Shown piece by piece: positions 62,785-64,000 of a stretch of DNA of 64,000 bases. The notes under the pieces are model-generated. The model had not been told where the DNA came from, made no database searches, and saw only the letters and a program-made list of their open reading frames with translations. Origin of the DNA: Heterobasidion occidentale (Eukaryota; Basidiomycota; Agaricomycetes; Russulales; Bondarzewiaceae); the NCBI GenBank assembly GCA_039111635.1, contig JBCAQO010000012.1:248001-312000 (forward strand). The letters are read 5' to 3'. How positions within the stretch are numbered: the stretch's first letter is position 1; each line of letters begins with the position of its first letter. The position numbers and the translations under genes are program-made.

Positions 62785-63801
62785 ATGCCATCTCCTGCGC
62801 GCAGAGATGCTCCGCTACCCCAGCCATTGTCGTCATCTGCGACCCCCATTCACCTCCCCGGTGCTGCTTCTCCTTCCTATTTCCCTTCGCACTCAGCTTC
62901 GCAAAACGCTGCGACGCTGCAATCCATGGCTGGCGGAGATCCGCAGGGCGAGAGACAGCGCAACGTGTCCGATGCCCTGAGTTATCTGGACAATGTGAAA
63001 AACAAGTTCCAGGAGAGACCGGACGTGTACAACCTCTTCTTGGACATCATGAAGGATTTCAAGAGCCAGCAGTCAGTGTCTCTGATCTCTCTCTTATTCT
63101 TCTCATCAACAATAACTTTTCAGGATCGACACTCCCGGTGTCATCGCCTGCGTGTCGTCGCTATTTCATGGCCACCCTTCTCTCATTTCAGGCTTCAACA
63201 CCTTCCTTCCTGTCGGCTACCGCATCGACGTTGGTTCTGACTCTCACACATCAGAATACATCACCGTCACCACGCCTTCCGGCACTGTCATGCAATCTAA
63301 TAACGATCCTAACGGATTTTCTGAGCCTCCGCCCGGCAGCGGCCACATGGAACCAGCGGCCTCCATGCACGCCCAACCCGTCCCGAGCTTCCAACAAGAG
63401 CCAACGACCTCCATGTACGCCCAGCCCGTCCCGAGCTTCCAACATCATTTGGGACCGTCATCCTCTCCCGGAGAGCAAGGCCGTATCGGAGATGAAGCTG
63501 AGAGACCTAACGTGGTTTAGCGATGGATTATGTGCAGCGCACCAAGACACGTTTCAGCGACGATCCACACACCTACCAACAGTTTCTCAAGATCCTCTCC
63601 ACCTACAAGGCGGGCGCCAACAATGTAAGCATTCTACTGCGCCTCTATATCTATTCTAGGTTGACTACGACTCCGTGCTGACTCCCCGTGGAGGAGGCAG
63701 AAGTGTATTCACAGGTCAAAGAGCTCTTCAAAGATGCTCCGGACCTGTCACTGGCGTTGCGCGACTTCCTTCCACCCCCGACAATCCCCCCAAATGTATG
63801 A
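62785..63801 (+). pseudogene. SIN3: SIN3-like fragment with PAH1 and PAH2 only
   Basis: SIN3 is the scaffold of the Rpd3/HDAC corepressor complex; its PAH domains bind repressor peptides. Here PAH1 reads [36 protein letters not shown], an intron, then [18 protein letters not shown] and [16 protein letters not shown]2 reads MDYVQRTKTRFSDDPHTY, QQFLKILSTYKAG, an intron, then EAEVYSQVKELFKDAPDL and LRDFLPPP. Between them a 48-bp direct repeat (63363-63395 and 63411-63443) encodes two AQPVPSFQ units. The linker frame hits TAG near 63520, but 38 nt (donor GTATCG, CTAAC branch-like site, TTTAG acceptor) could splice out and rejoin PAH2 in frame. The frame stops at 63801 where intact genes continue for about a thousand residues. 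A GTATGA donor at 63796 might mark a lost exon junction. Upstream an acceptor (TTTCACAG, ending 62770) hints at a missing 5' exon. I favour a truncated duplicate. Confidence 0.7.
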
Positions 63802-64000
63802 TCCGACAAAAGACCTCCCTGCCGTGCGATTTTGGAGGCCTGCGGCGCTATTTTACTACCGTGTAAAAATCTAACCTCATAAACATAGTCCTTCATTACA
63901 GTCGCTTTTTTTTGGATCAAGGATTTATATACCGCACAGCGCTAGCCAGGGGTGGTCGGGACGTAAGGGCTACAAGTACGCTATGGAATGTGACTGCTCG
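63802..64000. other. Window end, no recognisable SIN3 continuation
   Basis: The remaining 199 bp contain two possible acceptors (near 63889 and 63901) and a T8 run, but no frame that resembles SIN3 sequence after PAH2. A continuation beyond the window cannot be excluded. Confidence 0.4.

Overview
This window reads as nuclear DNA of a mushroom-forming basidiomycete (Agaricomycetes). The genes are interrupted by many short introns of about 45-65 nt with GT(A/G)NG donors, they lie close together on both strands, and their best-remembered relatives are fungal (Cft1, Sec31, Kre6/Skn1, Cid2, fungal Crinkler-type headers, an Enhancer-of-zeste enzyme absent from most yeasts). No bacterial operon, CRISPR array or intact autonomous transposon is visible.

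Left block, 1-25 kb, is housekeeping and dense: the 3' end of BRR2 (+), a TDG/Thp1-type uracil/thymine glycosylase (-), a 4EHP-like class II eIF4E (-), a RECQ1-type helicase (+), a conserved protein of unknown function (-), a small uncertain gene (+), CFT1 (+), GPN2 (+), SEC31 (+) and a cupin protein (-). Together they cover splicing, base excision repair, translation repression, DNA unwinding, mRNA 3' end formation, RNA polymerase assembly and COPII transport.

Middle block, 25-44 kb, is looser: HAP3/NF-YB (+), a full Enhancer-of-zeste H3K27 methyltransferase (-), a broken Crinkler-header gene (+), cid2 (-), a 707-bp hAT-type MITE with perfect 33-bp inverted termini and an 8-bp target duplication, a DapA-family aldolase (+), a Ser/Pro-rich unknown protein (+), a KRE6/SKN1 beta-1,6-glucan synthesis protein (-), an omega-like glutathione transferase (+) and an intron-bearing tRNA-Gln.

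Right block, 44-64 kb, is almost gene-free: one bHLH transcription factor with an unusually long loop sits between about 8.7 kb and 6.9 kb of GC-rich, microsatellite-bearing DNA in which I recognise no gene. At the end lies a SIN3-like fragment carrying PAH1 and PAH2 only.

Sequence quality matters here. Conserved frames in BRR2 (twice), the glycosylase, the Crinkler-like gene and perhaps SEC31 and CFT1 jump by one base without a credible intron. Either these are consensus indels in the assembly or some of the genes are decaying. Three GC-AG introns, a 6-nt microexon and several possible introns of about 30 nt would also trip automatic gene callers.
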